Assembly (NCBI GenBank): GCA_905339165.1
Contig: CAJPFH010000005.1
Location: 62,001 to 126,000, forward strand
DNA from: Flavobacteriales bacterium
GTDB taxonomy: Bacteria > Bacteroidota > Bacteroidia > Flavobacteriales_E > Vicingaceae
Length of the DNA stretch: 64,000 nt
Reading direction: 5' to 3'
Position 1 is the first letter of the stretch, and every line of letters begins with the position of its first letter. Shown here piece after piece: positions 10,322-20,280 of the stretch. The position numbers were made by a program, and so were the translations under genes. The notes under the pieces are model-generated. The model had not been told where the DNA came from. It did not search any database and worked only from the letters and a program-made list of their open reading frames with translations.

Positions 10322-11370
10322 GCGAAAAAATAAAAATAGGAATTACCTCGGGTGACATAAATGGCATAGGCACAGAAATTATTATAAAAACACTAAACGA
10401 TAATTTAATAACCGATTTGTGCACCCCCATTTATTATGGTTCATCAAAAGTGGTTTCTTTCTACAAAAAAACACTTGATTTACCCGACTTTAATTTCAAT
10501 AAGATTAGAAGTGCGGATGAAGCGAACCCTAAAAAAAATAACCTCATAAATATTTGGGACGAAGAATTAAGTATTGAACCCGGCAAAAGCAATAACACAT
10601 TCGGAAAATACGCATACTATTCTTTAAAAACAGCTACCGATGATTTGTTGCAGGGCAAAATTCAAGCATTGGTAACTGCCCCGATAGATAAAAAAAATAT
10701 TCAATCGAACGAATTTAATTTTCCCGGACACACCGAATATCTTGCTCATAGAGCTGAAGGAAATGCCCTCATGATTCTTTCTAGTGAAGAAATGAGGGTG
10801 GCATTGGTAACCGGGCATATCCCACTCAGCGAAGTGTCAAAGAAAATAACCAAAGAAGCGGTAATAGAAAAGATTAAAAAACTAAACCAATCACTAATAA
10901 CCGACTTCTCTATACGAAAACCAAGAATTGCTGTACTAGGATTAAACCCTCATGCAGGTGATAATGATCTTATTGGAAAAGAAGATAAAGAAATGATACT
11001 TCCTGCCATAGAAACATCAAAATCGCAAGGAATTCTTGCCTTTGGTCCCTTTCCGGCCGATGGTTTTTTTGGAAATATGTTGCATAAAAAGTACGATGCG
11101 GTATTAGCCATGTATCACGACCAAGGACTAAGCCCTTTTAAATTATCGAGCTTTGGAAACGGAATAAACTACACAGCCGGATTAAAAATCATTCGCACCT
11201 CGCCCGACCACGGCACGGCTTTCGATATTGCAGGCAAAAACAAAGCCAACGAAAATTCATTCAGGCAGGCAATATACACAGCCATAGAAATTTATAAAAA
11301 CAGAACCACCAACAGCCAATTAGTTTCTAACCCTTTGCCATTTGCAAAAACAGGAGATAAGGACAATTAA
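10318..11370 (+). CDS. pdxA: 4-hydroxythreonine-4-phosphate dehydrogenase
   Basis: PdxA oxidises 4-phosphohydroxy-L-threonine in the DXP-dependent pathway to pyridoxal phosphate. Family segments are present: the N-terminal GITSGDINGIGTEI, the substrate- and metal-binding VTAPIDKKN and FPGHTEYLA, GLNPHAGDNDLIGKE, the metal-binding histidine in AMYHDQGL, and TSPDHGTAFDIAG. The length of 350 is typical. It overlaps pepA by 4 nt. The downstream gene yceD has its own promoter, so the transcript probably ends in the short gap after pdxA. Confidence 0.94.
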   Translation: MSEKIKIGITSGDINGIGTEIIIKTLNDNLITDLCTPIYYGSSKVVSFYKKTLDLPDFNFNKIRSADEANPKKNNLINIWDEELSIEPGKSNNTFGKYAYYSLKTATDDLLQGKIQALVTAPIDKKNIQSNEFNFPGHTEYLAHRAEGNALMILSSEEMRVALVTGHIPLSEVSKKITKEAVIEKIKKLNQSLITDFSIRKPRIAVLGLNPHAGDNDLIGKEDKEMILPAIETSKSQGILAFGPFPADGFFGNMLHKKYDAVLAMYHDQGLSPFKLSSFGNGINYTAGLKIIRTSPDHGTAFDIAGKNKANENSFRQAIYTAIEIYKNRTTNSQLVSNPLPFAKTGDKDN

Positions 11371-11396
11371 AAACCACAGTCAATTTAACGAAAAGT

Positions 11397-11427
11397 ATTG
11401 TAGGTTTTGAATAAATTGATACATTTG
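11397..11427 (+). promoter_or_regulatory. Bacteroidota-type promoter of the yceD-rpmF cluster
   Basis: ATTG at 11397-11400 is followed after 19 nt by a perfect TAnnTTTG box (TACATTTG, 11420-11427). This is the usual two-part arrangement of the main Bacteroidota sigma factor. It places the transcript start near 11432, after the first possible TTG start codon of yceD. Confidence 0.55.
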
Positions 11428-11448
11428 CCCTCTTCAAAAAAAACAACA

Positions 11449-11961
11449 TTGAAGAAGTTGAGTGAATTTATTATTCGGGCAGAGAGTTTATCGCTAGGAA
11501 GCCATGATTTTGATTATTGCTTAAACGATGCGTTCTTTACATTTTTTGGATTATCCGAAATTATCATCAACGGAGAAATTGCCGTTTCATTGAAGCTAAC
11601 TAAGCACTCTAACATGTTGCATTTGCAATTTAAGTTAAGTGGCAATGTTACAACACCCTGTGATAGATGCCTAGAACCCCTAGAGATAGAAATAAAAGGA
11701 GAACCCACTTTGACTGTAAAATATGGAGAAGAATTATTGGAAGAAACAGATGAAATAATGGTGATTCCAAATGGAGAAAAGGAATTAGATATATCTTCGT
11801 TTTTATACGAAACCGTCTATTTGCTTATACCTCAAAGAAATATACATAAAAAAGAGCAATGCAATCCCGAAGTAATTAAGAAACTAAACACACTAATAGT
11901 CAAAGAAAAAAGCCCAAATAACCCGCAATGGGATATTTTAAAAAAAATAAAAAATAAATAA
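11449..11961 (+). CDS. yceD: DUF177/YceD family protein (23S rRNA accumulation)
   Basis: YceD proteins affect 23S rRNA and L32 levels; the gene is found directly upstream of rpmF in many bacteria, as here (12 nt gap). The sequence has the family core: strands ending in LSGNVTTPCDRCLEPLEIEI, with the CDRC pair, and the acidic EETDEIM / ELDISSFLYETVYLLIP segment. No ATG exists in the first part. I chose TTG at 11449 (about 170 residues) because a TACATTTG promoter covers the earlier TTG at 11407. TTG at 11458 is also possible. Confidence 0.85.
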   Translation: MKKLSEFIIRAESLSLGSHDFDYCLNDAFFTFFGLSEIIINGEIAVSLKLTKHSNMLHLQFKLSGNVTTPCDRCLEPLEIEIKGEPTLTVKYGEELLEETDEIMVIPNGEKELDISSFLYETVYLLIPQRNIHKKEQCNPEVIKKLNTLIVKEKSPNNPQWDILKKIKNK

Positions 11962-11973
11962 ATCGAATAAACT

Positions 11974-12165
11974 ATGCCACATCCAAAACGAAAACATTCC
12001 AAAACCCGAAGGGATAAAAGACGCACCCATTATAAAGCAGAGGCTCCCACGGTAGCGATTTGCCCCGCAACCGGACAGCCTCATTTATACCACAGAGCCC
12101 ACTGGTTCGAAGGAAAACTATACTACAAAGGCAAGGTAGTAATGGAAAAAGCCGTAGCAGTATAA
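11974..12165 (+). CDS. rpmF: 50S ribosomal protein L32
   Basis: The 63-residue basic protein has the L32 N-terminus ([17 protein letters not shown]), then the [15 protein letters not shown] region and YYKGKVV. It lacks the paired CxxC zinc motifs, with one Cys only, so it is a zinc-free L32. It sits between yceD and plsX, the order conserved from Proteobacteria to Bacteroidota. Confidence 0.97.
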   Translation: MPHPKRKHSKTRRDKRRTHYKAEAPTVAICPATGQPHLYHRAHWFEGKLYYKGKVVMEKAVAV

Positions 12166-12190
12166 CCTACTTATACCGCTTTTTTTGTAT

Positions 12191-13135
12191 ATGAAAATAG
12201 CCCTTGATATTATGGGTGGTGATTATGCTCCGTTGGAAACAACAAGAGGAGCCATCATTGCTCAAAAAGAATTGGCTGAACAAGGTGTTAAACTTGTTCT
12301 TATTGGAGATAAACCATCCATAGAAGCCATTATCATAAAAGATGGAGCATCGGTAAACGATTTTGAAATTGTTCATACCACCGAAGTAATTGGCATGGCA
12401 GAATCACCTACCAGAGCCTTCTCTCAAAAACCTAATTCGAGTATCACCGTTGGCTTTGGTCTCCTAAAATCAGGGCAGGTACAGGCCTTTGCGAGTGCCG
12501 GAAATACCGGAGCCATGCTAGTAGGGTCTGTTTATTCCGTTAAAAATATACCAGGAGTTATTAGGCCGTGCATAACTTCTTTAGTGCCTAAAGTAGAAGG
12601 CGGATATAATATTATTTTGGATATTGGAGCAAATGCAGATTGTAAGCCCGATGTGCTCTATCAGTTTGGCATTTTAGGTTCGCTTTATTCCAAATACGTA
12701 CTGAATGTAACTAATCCCAAAGTAGGATTACTCAATATAGGCGAAGAAGACGAAAAAGGAAATTTAGTTTCCTTAGCCGCTCACCAATTAATGAGAGAAG
12801 GGAAAGATTTTAATTTTGTAGGAAATGTAGAAAGCAGAGAATTGTTTAACAACAAAGCAGACGTAATCGTATGCGATGGATTTACCGGAAATATAGTTTT
12901 AAAACAAGCGGAAGCCTTTTATGATGTGGCTATGAGAAGAGGAATTAAAGATGATTTCTTTTCGCGATTTAACTATGAAAACTATGGGGGGTCGCCCATT
13001 TTGGGAATTAACTCTAACGTAATTGTAGGGCATGGCATTTCAAATGCAAAGGCTATAAAGAGTATGCTTCTGCTTAGCAAAAATGTGGCAGAAGCCAAGC
13101 TTTCAGAAATTATTAATAAAGCATTCAATGACTAA
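12191..13135 (+). CDS. plsX: phosphate acyltransferase
   Basis: PlsX converts acyl-ACP to acyl-phosphate, the first step of phospholipid synthesis with PlsY. The sequence starts with the family signature [13 protein letters not shown] and continues with [34 protein letters not shown] and [15 protein letters not shown]. Length is 314 from the ATG at 12191; two codons upstream is a TTG that I consider too early. It overlaps fabH by 8 nt, which couples phospholipid and fatty-acid genes. Confidence 0.95.
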   Translation: MKIALDIMGGDYAPLETTRGAIIAQKELAEQGVKLVLIGDKPSIEAIIIKDGASVNDFEIVHTTEVIGMAESPTRAFSQKPNSSITVGFGLLKSGQVQAFASAGNTGAMLVGSVYSVKNIPGVIRPCITSLVPKVEGGYNIILDIGANADCKPDVLYQFGILGSLYSKYVLNVTNPKVGLLNIGEEDEKGNLVSLAAHQLMREGKDFNFVGNVESRELFNNKADVIVCDGFTGNIVLKQAEAFYDVAMRRGIKDDFFSRFNYENYGGSPILGINSNVIVGHGISNAKAIKSMLLLSKNVAEAKLSEIINKAFND

Positions 13136-14126
13136 AATAAGTGCAGCCATAACAGGTGTTGAAGGGTATGTTCCCGAGTATGTTTTATCTAACAAAGAGT
13201 TAGAAAAAATGGTAGAAACAAATGATGAATGGATTACAGAGCGTACAGGCATAAAAGAAAGAAGAATTCTAAAGGGAGAAGGGAAGGGAACCTCTGATAT
13301 GGCAGTAGTAGCTGTGCAAAATCTACTAAAGAAAAAATCTATTAAAGCCGAAGAAATAGATATGCTTATTTGTGCTACAGTTACTCCCGATTTAGTATTT
13401 CCGGCTACTGCGAATATTATTTGCGATAAAATAGGAGCCACCAAAGCATGGGGGTTTGATTTACAAGCCGCCTGCTCTAGTTTTATTTACGCATTGTATA
13501 CAGCCTCTCAATTTATTGAAACCGGACGATACAAGAAAATTATTGTAGTAGGAGTAGATAAAATGTCTTCAATTATAGATTATACCGATAGATCTACTTG
13601 CATTATTTTTGGTGATGGGGGTGGAGCGGTATTATTAGAACCTTCTACAGAGGGTATGGGAATTCAGGATTCAATAATGTATAGTGACGGCTCAGGTCGT
13701 CATCACCTGCATCAAAAAGCGGGAGGTTCTTGTTATCCGCCAACGCATGAAACCATTGATAAAAAATGGCACTATGTTTATCAGGAAGGGCAGCCCGTTT
13801 TTAAAGCTGCGGTAAAGGGAATGGCTGATGTTTCGGCAGAAATAATGGAAAAGAATAATCTAACATCTGAAGATGTAGCATGGTTGGTTCCACACCAGGC
13901 AAATCTTCGAATAATAGATGCTACAGCCCGAAGAATGGGTTTAAGTAACGATAAAGTGATGATAAATATTGAACGTTACGGCAACACTACATCGGGTACT
14001 ATTCCACTTTGTTTATGGGAATGGGAAAAACAATTAAAAAAAGGGGATAACATCATCTTATCAGCTTTTGGTGGCGGTTTTACGTGGGGTGCCATTTATC
14101 TAAAATGGGCATACGATTCAAAATAA
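13128..14126 (+). CDS. fabH: beta-ketoacyl-ACP synthase III
   Basis: FabH condenses acetyl-CoA (or branched acyl-CoA) with malonyl-ACP to start fatty-acid synthesis. The catalytic triad is visible: Cys116 in LQAACSSF, His256 in VPHQANLRI and Asn286 in [11 protein letters not shown] chose the ATG at 13128 (332 residues), which overlaps the plsX stop; the frame extends 45 nt upstream but those codons lie inside plsX and do not resemble FabH. The order plsX-fabH-accB-accC makes this a compact lipid operon. Confidence 0.95.
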   Translation: MTKISAAITGVEGYVPEYVLSNKELEKMVETNDEWITERTGIKERRILKGEGKGTSDMAVVAVQNLLKKKSIKAEEIDMLICATVTPDLVFPATANIICDKIGATKAWGFDLQAACSSFIYALYTASQFIETGRYKKIIVVGVDKMSSIIDYTDRSTCIIFGDGGGAVLLEPSTEGMGIQDSIMYSDGSGRHHLHQKAGGSCYPPTHETIDKKWHYVYQEGQPVFKAAVKGMADVSAEIMEKNNLTSEDVAWLVPHQANLRIIDATARRMGLSNDKVMINIERYGNTTSGTIPLCLWEWEKQLKKGDNIILSAFGGGFTWGAIYLKWAYDSK

Positions 14127-14133
14127 ATTTATT

Positions 14134-14141
14134 ACTTTCGG
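14134..14141 (+). promoter_or_regulatory. possible promoter -7 element before accB
   Basis: TACTTTCG matches the Bacteroidota TAnnTTTG box at 7 of 8 positions and lies 22 nt before the accB ATG, in the 36-nt gap after fabH. It could give accBC an extra transcript. No clear TTTG partner is visible. Confidence 0.3.
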
Positions 14142-14162
14142 CAAATTGAAAAACTATAAGTT

Positions 14163-14660
14163 ATGAAAATAAACGAAATTCAAGACCTTATAAAGTTTGT
14201 TTCTAAATCGGGCGTAAGCGAAGTAGAATTAGAAATGAAAGATTTTAAAATAACTATTAAAACATCTCAAAACGAAAAACAACGCACAGAACAAACTGTT
14301 TTTGTTCAGCAGGCAATACCTGCTACGACAAATCCTTCTGCCATTACAGCACAATCAACGGCTGCTGCCAGCCAAGCTGTATCTACACCTACCACAGCCG
14401 AAGTTGCAAACAATTCCAAATACATTACAATAAAATCACCCATGATTGGCACTTTTTATCGCAAACCAGCTCCCGACAAAGCTCCATTTGTAGAGGTGGG
14501 TTCTGATGTTAAAAAAGGCACTGTAGTGTGCGTTATTGAAGCCATGAAATTATTCAATGAAATCGAATCGGAATTTTCGGGCAAAATCGTAAAGGTTTTA
14601 GTAGATGATAATTCTCCTGTAGAATACGATCAACCATTGTTTTTAGTAGATCCTGCATAA
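14163..14660 (+). CDS. accB: acetyl-CoA carboxylase biotin carboxyl carrier protein
   Basis: AccB carries the biotin that moves CO2 between biotin carboxylase and the carboxyltransferase. The C-terminal biotinyl domain (about 88-165) has the biotin-accepting Lys129 in the [11 protein letters not shown] motif and the [17 protein letters not shown] thumb-like segment. An Ala/Thr-rich flexible linker spans about 50-85. Length 165 is typical. It is followed at once by accC. Confidence 0.96.
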   Translation: MKINEIQDLIKFVSKSGVSEVELEMKDFKITIKTSQNEKQRTEQTVFVQQAIPATTNPSAITAQSTAAASQAVSTPTTAEVANNSKYITIKSPMIGTFYRKPAPDKAPFVEVGSDVKKGTVVCVIEAMKLFNEIESEFSGKIVKVLVDDNSPVEYDQPLFLVDPA

Positions 14661-14698
14661 AAATGGCCAAAAGAAAATCGATTAATAAATCGGGCGAA

Positions 14699-16048
14699 AT
14701 GTTTAATAAAATATTAATCGCCAACCGTGGTGAAATTGCCATGCGTATTATTCGTACCTGCAAAGAAATGGGAATAAAAACAGTAGCGGTGTATTCTAGT
14801 GCCGATAAAGAAAGTTTGCCGGTTCGCTTTGCCGATGAGGCTGTTTGTATTGGTCCTCCGGCTAGCAAAGATTCATACCTAAAAATGTCGAATATTATTG
14901 CTGCTGCAGAAATCACCAATGCAGATGCTATACATCCGGGATATGGCTTTTTATCGGAAAATGCAAAGTTTTCAAGAGTGTGTCAAGAACACCATTTCAA
15001 ATTTATAGGTGCTACGCCCGAACAAATAGACGGAATGGGAGATAAGGCCACGGCAAAATCTACCATGAAAAAAGCGAAAGTGCCTGTTATTCCTGGATCT
15101 GATGGATTGGTAGAAAATATCTTAGAAGCTAAAAAAATTGCTAAAGAAATAAAGTATCCTATAATTCTTAAAGCTACTGCAGGAGGCGGAGGAAAAGGGA
15201 TGCGTGTAGTATGGGAAGAAAAAGAACTGGAACATGCATGGGAAGCAGCCAAGAAAGAATCGGGAGCAGCCTTTGGAAACGATGGTATTTACATGGAGAA
15301 ATTTATTGAAGAGCCTCGCCATATAGAAATTCAAGTAGCAGGCGACCAATACGGAGCTGCCTGCCATTTGTCGGAAAGAGATTGTTCCATACAAAGAAGA
15401 CATCAAAAATTAGTAGAGGAAACCCCTTCACCATTTATGACACCCGATTTAAGAAAAAGAATGGGCGAAGCGGCTATTAAAGCATGTAAAGCGATAAGTT
15501 ACGAGGGGGTAGGAACCGTTGAGTTTCTAGTCGATAAACATCGTAATTTCTACTTTATGGAAATGAATACACGTATTCAGGTAGAACACACCATTACCGA
15601 AGAAGTAATAAATTACGACTTGATTAAGGAACAAATTAAAATTGCTGCGGGAGTACCCATTTCCGGAAAAAATTACGAACCTATTTTACACTCCATACAA
15701 TGCAGAATTAATGCCGAAGACCCTTTTAAAAATTTTGCTCCATGTCCAGGAAAAATCACAAATTATTATTCACCTGGAGGACACGGTGTAAGGGTTGATT
15801 CGCATGTTTATGCAGGCTATGTCATTCCTCCGTTTTACGATTCCATGATTTCTAAACTCATTACGGTAGCTCAAACCCGAGAAGAGGCAATTACTAAAAT
15901 GGAGAGAGCTTTAGATGAGTACATTATTGAAGGGGTAAAAACAACCATTCCTTTTCATAAAGCATTGATGAGAAACGAAGATTTTAGAAAAGGGAATTTT
16001 AACACAAAATTCTTAGAGAGTTTCGACTTTAACTCAATGAAGGAGTAA
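14699..16048 (+). CDS. accC: acetyl-CoA carboxylase, biotin carboxylase subunit
   Basis: AccC carboxylates biotin with ATP and bicarbonate. The sequence has the N-terminal [17 protein letters not shown], the ATP-grasp glycine loop ([12 protein letters not shown]), the [13 protein letters not shown] segment, [16 protein letters not shown] and the C-terminal domain with the RINAEDP motif. I chose the ATG at 14699 (449 residues), where homologues start; an ATG at 14663, 2 nt after accB, would add 12 Lys-rich residues. The carboxyltransferase genes are not in the window. Confidence 0.95.
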   Translation: MFNKILIANRGEIAMRIIRTCKEMGIKTVAVYSSADKESLPVRFADEAVCIGPPASKDSYLKMSNIIAAAEITNADAIHPGYGFLSENAKFSRVCQEHHFKFIGATPEQIDGMGDKATAKSTMKKAKVPVIPGSDGLVENILEAKKIAKEIKYPIILKATAGGGGKGMRVVWEEKELEHAWEAAKKESGAAFGNDGIYMEKFIEEPRHIEIQVAGDQYGAACHLSERDCSIQRRHQKLVEETPSPFMTPDLRKRMGEAAIKACKAISYEGVGTVEFLVDKHRNFYFMEMNTRIQVEHTITEEVINYDLIKEQIKIAAGVPISGKNYEPILHSIQCRINAEDPFKNFAPCPGKITNYYSPGGHGVRVDSHVYAGYVIPPFYDSMISKLITVAQTREEAITKMERALDEYIIEGVKTTIPFHKALMRNEDFRKGNFNTKFLESFDFNSMKE

Positions 16049-16118
16049 TAAATAATAGTCTTCTTTATTATTTAATCTTCAATTAAAAAAAAATAATAAG
16101 CACTTTGTAAACGCTTAG

Positions 16119-16126
16119 TATCTTTG
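16119..16126 (+). promoter_or_regulatory. promoter -7 element (TATCTTTG) close to the start codon
   Basis: A perfect TAnnTTTG box ends only 5 nt before the ATG at 16132. With the usual spacing the transcript would begin at or next to the A of the ATG, which suggests a leaderless or nearly leaderless mRNA for the hydrolase. Confidence 0.45.
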
Positions 16127-16131
16127 AGGAT

Positions 16132-16935
16132 ATGTTTAAGTTGTTTATCTATTTAATTATTATTATTCCTACCTTGTTAGTGGGCATTTTGCTCACCATT
16201 TATTCGTTTCAAGAACACCTCATATTTTACCCCGACAAACTAAGCGATGCACATCAGTTTAATTTTAATTCATCGTTTGAAGAATTGAATATTGAGGTAG
16301 AAAAAAATGTAACACTAAATGCAATACATTTCAAAACGAACAATCCAAAAGGTTTAATTTTTTACCACCATGGAAATGCAGGTAATTTGCAAACTTGGGG
16401 CACAGTTTCCCCCATATTTACAAGACTTGGGTTCGATATTTTTATGTACGATTACCGAGGATATGGCAAAAGCAAAGGCGAAATAAAACATGAAAGAGAA
16501 TTACATACTGATGCCAAGTTTTTATATTCATATCTTTTAAAACAATACAAAGAAGAAGAGGTGATTTTATTTGGAACCTCTTTAGGAACAGGAATTGCAG
16601 CTAAACTAGCAGCAGAGAATAATCCAAACAAATTGATTCTAGAAACCCCTTACTACAATTTTTATCAGGTGGCTAAATTTCATTACCCTTATCTACCCAC
16701 ATCATGGTTGCTAAAATATAAACTACGCACCGACCGATATCTTAAAGACGTAAAATGCCCTGTTTACCTTATACATGGTACCGAAGACTTAGTAGTTCCC
16801 TATGAATCGAGTTTAAAGCTAAAAAAGATAAAACCCGAAGCCCAACTAATTACCATAGAAAATGGCTCCCACAGTAATTTAGATAGTTTTGAAACCTACT
16901 TTATGCAACTTTATAAGATTTTTTCCGTTAAGTAG
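16132..16935 (+). CDS. membrane-anchored alpha/beta hydrolase
   Basis: This 267-residue protein resembles the ABHD13/YfhR-type hydrolases. An N-terminal membrane segment (about 3-25) precedes the hydrolase fold: oxyanion region YHHGNAGN (78-85), nucleophile elbow G148-T-S150-L-G152, the acid in IHGTEDLVVP and the histidine in ENGSHSNL. The substrate is unknown; family members act as esterases or thioesterases. It follows accC but has its own likely promoter. Confidence 0.85.
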   Translation: MFKLFIYLIIIIPTLLVGILLTIYSFQEHLIFYPDKLSDAHQFNFNSSFEELNIEVEKNVTLNAIHFKTNNPKGLIFYHHGNAGNLQTWGTVSPIFTRLGFDIFMYDYRGYGKSKGEIKHERELHTDAKFLYSYLLKQYKEEEVILFGTSLGTGIAAKLAAENNPNKLILETPYYNFYQVAKFHYPYLPTSWLLKYKLRTDRYLKDVKCPVYLIHGTEDLVVPYESSLKLKKIKPEAQLITIENGSHSNLDSFETYFMQLYKIFSVK

Positions 16936-16961
16936 TTCAATTGTTCAATAAATGTAAAGTT

Positions 16962-17921
16962 TTAACTATTTTTTCTCTTTATCGCCTTCTCGGCAGCATG
17001 AACAATTGCTTCTGAAGTAAGGCCATATTTTTGCATCAATTGTTCCGGAGTACCACTCTCGCCAAAACAATCATTAACTGCAATAAACTCTTGAGGTACA
17101 GGAAATTTTTCAGAAAGTAATTGAGCAATGGAATCTCCAAGCCCTCCATTTTTTTGATGTTCTTCGGCAGTTACCACACAATTTGTTTTTTTTGTCGACA
17201 TTAAAATAGCTTCTTCATCGAGAGGTTTAATAGTATGAATATTGATTATTTCTGCACTAATTCCTTTCTCGGCTAAAACTGTTCCGGCCTTTATAGCTTC
17301 CCATACTAAATGACCTGTGGCAAAAATACTCACATCAGTTCCTGGGTTTAATAATAATGCTTTACCTATTACAAACTCAGTGTTTTCGGAAATAAAAACA
17401 GGCACTTTAGGGCGACCGAAACGTAAATATACTGGTCCATTATGTTGGGCTATAGCTATTGTGGCTGCTTTGGTTTGATTGAAATCGCAGGGATTGATTA
17501 CCGTCATTCCGGGCAACATCTTCATTAAACCAATATCTTCTAAAATTTGATGTGTAGCACCGTCTTCGCCAAGAGTTAAACCAGCATGCGAGGCACATAT
17601 TTTTACATTTTTTTCTGAATACGCTACAGATTGCCGTATTTGGTCGTACACTCTTCCGGTAGAAAAATTAGCAAATGTTCCTGTAAATGGAATTTTTCCG
17701 CCAATGGTAAGGCCGGCTGCAATACCAATCATATTGGCCTCGGCAATGCCCGTTTGAAAAAAACGTTCCGGAAAATTCTTTTTAAAATCGTCCATTTTTA
17801 ACGACCCGATTAAATCGGCACATAAGGCTACCACGTTGGGGTTTATTTTACCTAGTTCATTTAAACCCTCTCCAAATCCGGAGCGAGTGTCTTTGTTACC
17901 TAATATTTCGTGCTTTTTCAT
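16962..17921 (-). CDS. transketolase, C-terminal subunit (split form)
   Basis: This 319-residue protein is the pyrimidine-binding plus C-terminal half of a two-gene transketolase, which shuttles two-carbon units between sugar phosphates with thiamine diphosphate. Motifs include the catalytic glutamate in FQTGIAEANMIGIAAGL, SHAGLTLGEDGATHQ, and a C-terminal Rossmann-like domain (VSIFATGHLVWEA, VVTAEEHQKNGGLGD). The matching N-terminal half is at 19317-20168, but a von Willebrand-type gene lies between them with only a 16-nt gap here. Confidence 0.92.
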   Translation of the reverse strand: MKKHEILGNKDTRSGFGEGLNELGKINPNVVALCADLIGSLKMDDFKKNFPERFFQTGIAEANMIGIAAGLTIGGKIPFTGTFANFSTGRVYDQIRQSVAYSEKNVKICASHAGLTLGEDGATHQILEDIGLMKMLPGMTVINPCDFNQTKAATIAIAQHNGPVYLRFGRPKVPVFISENTEFVIGKALLLNPGTDVSIFATGHLVWEAIKAGTVLAEKGISAEIINIHTIKPLDEEAILMSTKKTNCVVTAEEHQKNGGLGDSIAQLLSEKFPVPQEFIAVNDCFGESGTPEQLMQKYGLTSEAIVHAAEKAIKRKNS

Positions 17922-17937
17922 AGTTTACTAAATGGTG

Positions 17938-19317
17938 CTAAAATTTAACTTGTGAAGATGAACCTGCTTTAATTACAAAGGGTATTTCTTTGCTGTAAAT
18001 TACTTGTTTAGAATTAGCCGACCTGTAAACGGCTCTATACTGCCCGGGTTGTAATACAATAGTTTCTCTGGTAGAATATTCGTTTAAATTACATACCCAT
18101 TTTAATTCGTTATTTTCTTCTACATAAATGCTCCCGTAACCTTTATTATTACTATAAACCGTAACCATTCCGGGGGCAGGTATTTCTACTTTGGTGGTAT
18201 GGCTTTGCGATACAGGAACAGCCTTCACGTAAGTTCTTGGTAGAGTTAATATTTCTAAATCGTATTCTCCAACGATGTATTTTTGAGTAAAATCAATATC
18301 GTGTACCGCGAGGGTTTGCATATCGCCTTTTTTTCTAACAATTGCTTTTAAATTGGAGTATTCATTTATGCCATTTATTTTTAAGTGAATGCTGCCTTGA
18401 GGAGCATCTAAACCAATGATGTTGTGTTTTCCGGGAACAATGGTTATATTGTCTTTGGTAACCTGAGGAATAGTATGAACTACTAGCTTGTAGGTTCCAA
18501 GCGGGTCGATAGGAATGGTATCGGGATTTCCTTTATGGTTAATGGTATGAATAAAATTATAACGTATTTGTTTTGAGAAACTGTCGTAAAAAGTCATATT
18601 TACGTCTGTTTCGCTTGGGTTTCCGTGTATGTCGAGTAAATTCACCTGCACCGTAGTGTTATTCATGGCCTGAGAAATTACGACATTTAATGCATTTTGG
18701 AATGCAACCGATGTTTCGGTATTGTAAAAGTTTCCCACACATTTAAATGCATCAGCCACTTCTACGCTAAGCGACATGCCTATTACAAAGGGTTTTAACA
18801 CTACTCCGTTTCTTTGTAAAGCAAGCGATATAGCACAGGGATCGCCATCACATTCTTCTATACCATCTGTTATTAAAATAATTATATTCCGGCAATTTGT
18901 GCAAGGAGGAAAATCGTTGGCCGATTTTTCTAATGAGTAGGCTATAGGTGTAGTTCCTTTGGGAATAATGGATTTTATTTTTTCGATTATTTGATTGTGA
19001 TTTTTTGCGGCAAAAGCAACTTCCAACTTGGTGTCCTTACAGTCTCTTTGTCCTGCGGCAAGGGGACTTTGATGCCCGTATAGTCTTAGCGCTAATTCTA
19101 AATTCTCCACGTTTCTTAGGCTATCAACGGCTTTTGTGAGTAACCTTTTGGCTACAATCATTTTTTGTTCATTACCCCATAATCCATACATGCTCTGGGA
19201 GCAATCTAATACAAATAAAATTCTTGTTTTTTGAGGCGTGTTGTTTTGTGTATAGCAATCATTTATTCTTGCAATAAGAAATAGAAAAAGAAATATATAG
19301 ATTGCTTTGTATCTCAT
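17938..19317 (-). CDS. secreted von Willebrand factor A domain protein
   Basis: This 459-residue protein has a signal peptide (about 1-23) and a VWA domain with an intact MIDAS metal motif (D38-C-S40-Q-S42), then TPIAYSLEKSA and LITDGIEECDGDPC, which supply further MIDAS residues and two Cys pairs. The C-terminal half is beta-rich repeats of carboxypeptidase-regulatory or Ig-like type. It probably binds a ligand in the periplasm or at the surface. It is lodged between the two transketolase genes; its start overlaps the upstream stop as TAATG, so the three genes form one operon. I see no functional link to a cytosolic transketolase. Confidence 0.82.
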   Translation of the reverse strand: MRYKAIYIFLFLFLIARINDCYTQNNTPQKTRILFVLDCSQSMYGLWGNEQKMIVAKRLLTKAVDSLRNVENLELALRLYGHQSPLAAGQRDCKDTKLEVAFAAKNHNQIIEKIKSIIPKGTTPIAYSLEKSANDFPPCTNCRNIIILITDGIEECDGDPCAISLALQRNGVVLKPFVIGMSLSVEVADAFKCVGNFYNTETSVAFQNALNVVISQAMNNTTVQVNLLDIHGNPSETDVNMTFYDSFSKQIRYNFIHTINHKGNPDTIPIDPLGTYKLVVHTIPQVTKDNITIVPGKHNIIGLDAPQGSIHLKINGINEYSNLKAIVRKKGDMQTLAVHDIDFTQKYIVGEYDLEILTLPRTYVKAVPVSQSHTTKVEIPAPGMVTVYSNNKGYGSIYVEENNELKWVCNLNEYSTRETIVLQPGQYRAVYRSANSKQVIYSKEIPFVIKAGSSSQVKF

Positions 19318-20168
19318 TATTTATAATCGCCAAGTGTTTCTTCTAGTTGAGCAAGGGCTGTTTTTAGTTGTTCATCGTTAGGTGGAGATCCGTGCCATTT
19401 GTGTGTTCCCATCATAAAATCTACTCCTTGCCCCATTTCTGTGTGCATTAGAATAACAACGGGTTTTTGTTTGCCTAAGTATGTTTGTGCTTTTTCTATT
19501 GTAGTTATAAGGTTTTCCATATCATTGCCGTTCATTTCTAACACCTCCCAGCCAAAAGCTTGCCATTTTTCTTTAAGGTTGCCTAAACTCATTACCTCAT
19601 CGGTGCTTCCGTCAATTTGCTTTTTATTGTAATCTATAGTGGCAATTAAATTGTCAACCTTATGATGTGCGGCAAACATAGCTGCTTCCCAAATTTGGCC
19701 TTCCTGTAATTCTCCATCTCCATGTAAGGTGTAAACAATGCATTTATCGTTGTTTAATTTTTTTGCAAGGGCAGCACCAATTCCAACGGAAAGCCCTTGC
19801 CCCAATGATCCTGATGCAATACGAATACCCGGTAAATGATCGTGTGTGGTTGGATGTCCTTGTAAACGGGTGTTTATTTTTCTGAATGTTGAAAGTTCGC
19901 TTATTTCAAAATACCCTGAACGAGCCAATACACTGTAAAGAGCGGGAGATATATGCCCATTCGAGAGAATAAAAACATCTTCGTTTTTACCGTCCATTGT
20001 AAATTTTTTAGGTTGGTGTTTTAGAAAATGGAAATACAGGACAACGAGATAGTCTGTACAACCAAGCGAACCTCCCGGATGACCGGATTGTACGGCATGA
20101 ACCATTCGCAAAATATCTCTTCTTACTTGACTTGAAAGTTGTTTCAGATAAGTTATATCAGGCTTCAT
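19317..20168 (-). CDS. transketolase, N-terminal subunit (split form)
   Basis: This 283-residue protein is the thiamine-diphosphate-binding half of a two-gene transketolase. The Mg/ThDP motif begins at GDGE (150-153) and ends at N181 (ATIDYNKKQIDG). Other markers are SGHPGGSLGCTDYL at the N-terminus, LSNGHISPALY and ASGSLGQGLSVG. It is the first gene of a three-gene operon; a TACTTTTG promoter box lies just upstream at 20193-20200. It must pair with the C-terminal subunit two genes downstream. Confidence 0.93.
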   Translation of the reverse strand: MKPDITYLKQLSSQVRRDILRMVHAVQSGHPGGSLGCTDYLVVLYFHFLKHQPKKFTMDGKNEDVFILSNGHISPALYSVLARSGYFEISELSTFRKINTRLQGHPTTHDHLPGIRIASGSLGQGLSVGIGAALAKKLNNDKCIVYTLHGDGELQEGQIWEAAMFAAHHKVDNLIATIDYNKKQIDGSTDEVMSLGNLKEKWQAFGWEVLEMNGNDMENLITTIEKAQTYLGKQKPVVILMHTEMGQGVDFMMGTHKWHGSPPNDEQLKTALAQLEETLGDYK

Positions 20169-20192
20169 AAAATTTTCTTTTTAAGTAGTTTC

Positions 20193-20200
20193 CAAAAGTA
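20193..20200 (-). promoter_or_regulatory. promoter -7 element of the transketolase/VWA operon
   Basis: On the minus strand this reads TACTTTTG, a perfect TAnnTTTG box, 24 nt before the ATG of the transketolase N-subunit. No good TTTG partner is visible in the T-rich stretch upstream. Confidence 0.45.
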
Positions 20201-20280
20201 AATTTTATTCGAGTAGCCGCTTTTTTTCTGTTGATAACTTTAGGTAATCGTTGAAAAGGAAAATGTTATCCCAAAACATA

